Source: Natronococcus jeotgali DSM 18795 | GTDB taxonomy: Archaea; Halobacteriota; Halobacteria; Halobacteriales; Natrialbaceae | Reading direction: 5' to 3' | Length of the DNA stretch: 64,000 nucleotides | NCBI RefSeq assembly: GCF_000337695.1 | Contig: NZ_AOIA01000092.1 | Coordinates: forward strand, 1 to 64,000 | Part shown: positions 60,191 to 64,000 of the stretch, piece by piece | Layout: every line of letters starts with the position of its first letter | Numbering within the stretch: the first letter of the stretch is position 1 | Translations under genes and position numbers: made by a program | Notes under the pieces: generated by a model | The model's input: only the letters and a program-made list of their open reading frames with translations | Told to the model about the DNA's origin: nothing | Databases searched by the model: none

Positions 60191-61156
60191 ATGAAACGCC
60201 CGACCCGCCAGAAACAGCGCGACGAGCAGACGACGAACAACGAGGCTGCACAGGAGGGCGTTCGGGCGTGTCCCGAGTGCGAGTCGACGGCGCTCGTTCG
60301 AAGTTCGGACGGCAGCGAGGTCAGCTGCGAGGACTGCGGACTCGTCCTCGAGGAGGAGGGAATCGATCGCGGACCGGAGTGGCGGGCGTTCAACCAGTCG
60401 GAGCGGGACAGCAAGTCCCGCGTCGGGGCGCCGACGACCCAGACGATGCACGACAAGGGGCTGACGACGACGATCGACTGGAAGAACAAGGACGCCTACG
60501 GGCGCTCGCTGTCCTCCGAGAAGCGAACGCAGATGAGCCGGCTCCGGAAGTGGCAGGAGCGTATCCGCACCAAAGACGCCGGCGAGCGCAACCTGCAGTT
60601 CGCCCTCTCGGAGACCGACCGCATGGCCTCGGCGCTGGGCGTCCCCCGTTCGGTGCGCGAGGTTGCCAGCGTGCTCTACCGGCGCGCGCTCGACGAGGAC
60701 CTCATCCGCGGTCGGTCGATCGAGGGCGTCGCCACGAGCACGCTGTACGCGGCCTGTCGTATGGAGGGCATTCCCCGCTCGCTCGACGAGGTCGCGGCGG
60801 TCTCGCGGGTCGATCGGATGGAGATCGGCCGCACGTACCGCTACATCTCCCAGGAGCTCGGCCTCGAGATGGAGCCCGTCGATCCCAAGAAGTACGTCCC
60901 GCGGTTCTGCTCCGAGCTCGACCTCCCGGAGGAGGTTCAGCTGAAGGCAAACGAGATCATCACCACCACCGCCGAGCAGGGGATGCTCTCGGGGAAGTCC
61001 CCGACCGGGTACGCCGCGGCCGCGATCTACGCGAGCGCGCTGCTGTGTAACGAGAAGAAGACCCAGCGAGAGGTCGCCGACGTCGCGCAGGTGACCGAGG
61101 TCACGATCCGGAACCGGTACCAGGAACAGATCAGCGCGATGGGAATTCACGACTGA
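60191..61156 (+). CDS. tfb: Transcription initiation factor IIB
   Basis: A 321-residue TFB. The N-terminal zinc ribbon is [15 protein letters not shown]...[12 protein letters not shown] (about residues 28-57), the B-finger/linker is [11 protein letters not shown]...SRVGAPTT, and two cyclin folds follow, with [20 protein letters not shown] and [20 protein letters not shown]. It recruits RNA polymerase to promoters with TBP. Haloarchaea carry several TFBs, so this may be a specialised copy. The gene lies 125 bases after the cobalamin cluster. It is not part of that operon judging by the gap. Confidence 0.93.
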   Translation: MKRPTRQKQRDEQTTNNEAAQEGVRACPECESTALVRSSDGSEVSCEDCGLVLEEEGIDRGPEWRAFNQSERDSKSRVGAPTTQTMHDKGLTTTIDWKNKDAYGRSLSSEKRTQMSRLRKWQERIRTKDAGERNLQFALSETDRMASALGVPRSVREVASVLYRRALDEDLIRGRSIEGVATSTLYAACRMEGIPRSLDEVAAVSRVDRMEIGRTYRYISQELGLEMEPVDPKKYVPRFCSELDLPEEVQLKANEIITTTAEQGMLSGKSPTGYAAAAIYASALLCNEKKTQREVADVAQVTEVTIRNRYQEQISAMGIHD

Positions 61157-61629
61157 GCCGGGTCGATCCGCGTCGCTCTTTTTCGCCCCGCGCGAGCGGA
61201 ACGCGTCCGACGAGAAACTTCGCCCCCGCCGACGCGGTTGCGCCGCCTGCCGGTCTCGAACCCGACCGCGACGGACGCCACTCGCCGATAACTGGCCGAG
61301 CGTCGCTGGAGCTCCTCCGAGCGCGGGAGCTCGTCGACCCGTCGGGGCGGCGGGAACCGACCGAGACCCGGCGCCTCGAGCGGGGGGCAACGTCGAGGCC
61401 TCCCCGCCGCGGACGGAACACACCGCGAGGACCTCGCCTTCGAGCCTAACGAGTGGACGGGACGCCGGTCGTCGAACGTTCGCCGGCGACGGTCGGTTCG
61501 AGAACGCCACCGACACTCTCCGAATGTCCCGATGCACCCGGTCGTCGCGCTTCTCGCCTCGGAATCTCGCGAAAGGATAGTATTTTATGACTGTAATAGT
61601 ATTATTACTTTACCAACCATAGATCAACC
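61157..61629. other. Intergenic region between tfb and the deacetylase gene
   Basis: About 470 bases. The first part has a T-run after the tfb stop (near 61172-61178) that could act as a terminator. Middle DNA is G+C-rich with no gene that I can support. The last 60 bases are A/T-rich with ATTATTA at about 61600, the likely promoter of the next gene. Confidence 0.5.
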
Positions 61630-62967
61630 ATGTCGGAGAAACCCAACACCCGGCGGCGGTTCCTCGCACTGTCCGGATCGGCGACGCTGGCGGGACTGGC
61701 GGGCTGTACCGATCGGTTCGGATCGGAAACGTCGAACGACAACGGATCCGACCCGTCGGACGATACGCCGTCCGGGAACGGCGACTCGGACGAGACGAAC
61801 GGCTACGACTCGCCGCCGCTGACGGTCGAAACGGAGTACGACAGCCGCGAGGAGTTCGGCCAGCCGGGCGACTCGTTCGACGACTTCGAGGACCTCGACG
61901 TCTGGGAGACGATCCGGGGAACCGCGGAGCCGGACGACGACACCGCGTTCGACGGGTCCCAGAGCCTCAAACTCACCGCCGAGGACGGCGAGAACGTCAT
62001 GGTCGAACGGTCGATCGAGACGACGGATCTGACCGACCACGACTTTTCGCTGGCCGTGCGCACGTCGACGCCGGGTAACGTGGCGATCGACATCCGGCTC
62101 GTCGACCTCTACGGCGGGTACGCACACCACCAGCTCCGGAGCGTCACCTACCGTACGCCGGATATCGGCTGGTTCCGAACGAACCCGGGCGTCTTCGAGG
62201 AGAGCACGACGCCGCTCGAGCGCGACGCCGTCGACAAGATTCAGCTTATCGTCTACAACACCGACGACGCGGAGGTGTGGGTCGACGATCTGCGCCGCCA
62301 CGAGAAACCGGAGAAGGGGTACGTCGTCCTCAGCTGGGACGACGGGTCGGAGGAGTTCTACGACACCGTGAGTCCGCTGCACGACGAGTACGGCGTCAAC
62401 GCGGTCCAGGCCGCCGTCAGGCAGTGGACGCGCGGCCAACGCGAGGGGACCATGAACGTCCAGCAGCTCCGGGAGCGCCAGGAGGCCGGCGACCAGATCG
62501 TCACACACGGCACCCACACCCGGCTCGCGCAGGCGGACGAGAAGTCGCTCAGGGAGCGCCTTCGACGGGACAAAAACTGGGCCGTCCAGAACGAACTCGA
62601 GGGCGGCCACTACATCGTCTACCCGCACAACAGCTTCGATCGGACGTCCCTGGACGTCGTCTCGGACTACTACTACGCGGGCGGGTTCAACCAGTCGGGT
62701 AACGTCAACCCCACCGGCGTCCACGGGTTCGACCCCCTCGTTCTGCCGCGCACGATCGGTCACGACCTCGACATCTCGATGCGGTGTGTCGATCTCGCCG
62801 CCGAACACCGTCAGTGTTCGATCCTGAACTTCCACGGCTTCGACCAGGACAACACGCTCGACCGGAAGGAGTACGAACGCCTGCTCGAGCACATCGAGAG
62901 CAAGGGCGACGACCTCGAGGTGATCGACTTCGACGACCTCTGGACGATGCGTCGCAACGGTCACTGA
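61630..62967 (+). CDS. Tat-exported lipoprotein, polysaccharide deacetylase (NodB) family
   Basis: A 445-residue exported protein. The start MSEKPNTRRRFLALSGSAT has a twin-arginine motif and a hydrophobic stretch ending in LAGLAGC, a haloarchaeal lipobox, so it should be a Tat-dependent lipoprotein. An acidic linker follows, then a beta-sandwich region (about 80-220). The NodB-like part shows YVVLSWDDGSEEFY (catalytic Asp) near residue 238 and DQIVTHGTHTRL (metal His pair) near residue 290, and ends with the helical GDDLEVIDFDDLW. It would deacetylate or hydrolyse surface glycans. The substrate is unknown. Confidence 0.88.
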   Translation: MSEKPNTRRRFLALSGSATLAGLAGCTDRFGSETSNDNGSDPSDDTPSGNGDSDETNGYDSPPLTVETEYDSREEFGQPGDSFDDFEDLDVWETIRGTAEPDDDTAFDGSQSLKLTAEDGENVMVERSIETTDLTDHDFSLAVRTSTPGNVAIDIRLVDLYGGYAHHQLRSVTYRTPDIGWFRTNPGVFEESTTPLERDAVDKIQLIVYNTDDAEVWVDDLRRHEKPEKGYVVLSWDDGSEEFYDTVSPLHDEYGVNAVQAAVRQWTRGQREGTMNVQQLRERQEAGDQIVTHGTHTRLAQADEKSLRERLRRDKNWAVQNELEGGHYIVYPHNSFDRTSLDVVSDYYYAGGFNQSGNVNPTGVHGFDPLVLPRTIGHDLDISMRCVDLAAEHRQCSILNFHGFDQDNTLDRKEYERLLEHIESKGDDLEVIDFDDLWTMRRNGH

Positions 62968-63037
62968 CGCCGGACTGTCCGGACCCGTTCTACTAGTGGC
63001 ATGCCTTAACACGCCACGGAACGTACTTGCGATCGGA

Positions 63038-63256
63038 ATGAGCCCCAACCGAAATTCCCTCGACAAGAGCGAACTCAGAAACAAAGACGAGACGGAGGTT
63101 CCGATCGGCGAACCGCGGGAGGCGGACAACCGCGGCCACAACATGTGGCGGTGCATAGACTGTGGCGAGATGGGGCGGTTCGTCGACAGCCTCCCGGACG
63201 CCTGTCCAGCCTGCGAGAGTCCGAAGGAGGAACTGTACTACTGGGAGGAGGACTAG
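63038..63256 (+). CDS. Small rubredoxin-like zinc protein, 72 aa
   Basis: A 72-residue protein with two CxxC knuckles: MWRCIDCGEMGRF (about residue 37) and DACPACESPKEE (about residue 54). The order and the final YYWEED match haloarchaeal rubredoxin-like zinc-ribbon proteins. The ATG at 63038 is chosen because the sequence upstream of it lacks this composition. The function is unknown. It follows the deacetylase by 70 bases. Confidence 0.75.
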   Translation: MSPNRNSLDKSELRNKDETEVPIGEPREADNRGHNMWRCIDCGEMGRFVDSLPDACPACESPKEELYYWEED

Positions 63257-63616
63257 CGCGAGAAGACCCTGCGGCCCCCGCGGCTCCCCCTTCGTCCACG
63301 GACCGTCCGAACCGCTCCGCGAACTGAACCCGAGCGCAGCGAGGCGCCGACTTCCGGGACGAGTTCCCGACGACCCCCTCGAGACGGCAGATCGCGTCGC
63401 GTTCGACGCGCTGTCGGCCGCCGAACGAACACGAACACTGAGGGTGATGCGGCCCCAACGACGCAGCGTGGAACCGACGATGTTCACCGCAACTCGAGAC
63501 TCCCGACTCGAGGACGATCCGTTCAGGAGCGTTCGCTCCGGAGCCGAGGGCGTTCCGGCGGTACCCGAACTCGGATCCGCCGCGGGACGCGGCGGACGCG
63601 CCGAGGGGGGACGCCG
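63257..63616. other. Gap of 360 bases with no supported gene
   Basis: A short frame ending with TGA at 63618-63620 overlaps the next ATG (ATGA), which could mean a small upstream gene. Its translation is Arg/Gly-rich and resembles no known protein, so I leave it unannotated. Confidence 0.35.
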
Positions 63617-64000
63617 ATGACGAACGCGCGGTCGTCGTACGACGAACTCGCGAGCGCCGACTGGCTCCACCTCACAGAGGGCGAGCGGGTCCGCTGGGCG
63701 GGTCGGCCGTCCTGGCTCACCATCGCGGTCTCGGTCGCGGCAGGCGTCGGCATCGCGCTCGTCGGGATCGTGCTTACCGTCTGGCTCTCCGGCACGAACG
63801 TTCCGTCCTGGCTCGTGTACCTTCCGCTCGCGTTAGTTCTGGTCGGTGCGGGACGGGTCTGCTTGACGTATCTCAACTGGATTCGACTCCTGTACGTCAT
63901 CACCGACGAGGAGATCTACGTCAAGCGCGGCCTGGTCTCCCGCGACGTCACGCAGATTCGTCTCGACAGGATCCAGAACACCGCGTACAATCAGTCCGTC
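63617..64000 (+). CDS. PH-domain (bPH2-type) membrane protein, 5' part
   Basis: The first 128 residues of a longer protein. It starts with MTNARSSYDELASADWLHLT and has GERVRWAGRPSWLTIAVSVA with a first hydrophobic helix (about 34-54), then WLVYLPLALVLVGAGRVCLT (about 65-84). A bPH2-like YVITDEEIYVKRGLVSRDVT and IRLDRIQNTAYNQSV follow, the pattern of bacterial/archaeal PH_2 membrane proteins of the YdbS/YdbT type. The rest lies beyond the window. The function is unknown. Confidence 0.8.
   Translation, partial: MTNARSSYDELASADWLHLTEGERVRWAGRPSWLTIAVSVAAGVGIALVGIVLTVWLSGTNVPSWLVYLPLALVLVGAGRVCLTYLNWIRLLYVITDEEIYVKRGLVSRDVTQIRLDRIQNTAYNQSV

Noticed and set aside
60179-61537. Long frame on the minus strand opposite the TFB gene
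   Set aside because: It is the mirror of the TFB coding frame. G+C-rich codons keep the opposite strand open, and its protein has no known domain.

Overview
The window reads as a haloarchaeon. The DNA is G+C-rich, the proteins are rich in Asp and Glu and poor in Lys, genes are packed with ATGA-type stop/start overlaps, and many starts lie 20-30 bases after an A/T-rich TATA-like box, as expected for leaderless transcripts. Archaeal TFB, Orc1/Cdc6, a Bat-type HTH regulator, a HalOD1-type protein and a PadR regulator support this. The chromosome/megaplasmid question cannot be settled here, but an origin, a partition locus and a complete cobalamin block together would fit either a chromosome or a large secondary replicon. 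No rRNA, tRNA, CRISPR array or intact insertion sequence was recognised.

Layout. 1-9.9 kb: glycosyltransferase end, tandem UspA protein, sulfatase-like hydrolase, two SDR oxidoreductases, a MetE-core protein, a 42-residue acidic protein, L-asparaginase, a MATE exporter and a 54-residue zinc-ribbon protein. 10-20.8 kb: small regulators and hypotheticals, a PadR regulator, a nucleoside deaminase, a quinol-type nitric oxide reductase with an unusual N-terminal extension of about 350 residues, two PPOX flavoproteins and a Dph6-like PP-loop enzyme. 21-26.6 kb: Cys-rich protein, acyltransferase, MFS transporter, Bat-like regulator, small zinc protein and cupin.

26.7-31.5 kb is a tightly coupled five-gene operon. 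It encodes three different periplasmic-binding-protein-fold (NMT1/THI5-like) proteins, none with a signal peptide and none with a transporter partner in the window, followed by a VOC-family protein and an aldehyde dehydrogenase. It looks like an uncharacterised cytosolic pathway.

32.2-40.8 kb is a replication and segregation region. It holds a ParA ATPase with a small acidic partner, preceded by 13-bp phased TCTTAGA repeats. Next come a gene remnant and two A/T-richer transporter genes (SulP, DHA2-type MFS) that look acquired. Last is orc1/cdc6, flanked on both sides by ORB-like TTTCCGGTGAA elements, with an inverted ORB pair around an A/T-rich stretch. The 13-bp repeat recurs inside that A/T-rich stretch, near 12.8 kb, and more weakly near 23.4 kb.

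41.4-60.1 kb is a cobalamin cluster. On the minus strand it runs cobN, cbiC, cbiE, then cbiT, cbiL, cbiF, then cbiG, two cbiH paralogs, ferredoxin, an unknown 259-residue protein, cbiX with a ferredoxin domain, DUF3209 and a PQQ-like beta-propeller. On the plus strand are the ChlI/ChlD fusion, the cobalt transporter CbtB-CbtA and a [2Fe-2S] protein. The set combines early cobalt insertion (CbiX) with a CobN/ChlID chelatase, and no CbiD or CbiJ is seen. A CAACTA-type half-site recurs at the three promoter regions. The window ends with TFB, a Tat-lipoprotein polysaccharide deacetylase, a rubredoxin-like protein and the start of a PH-domain membrane protein.
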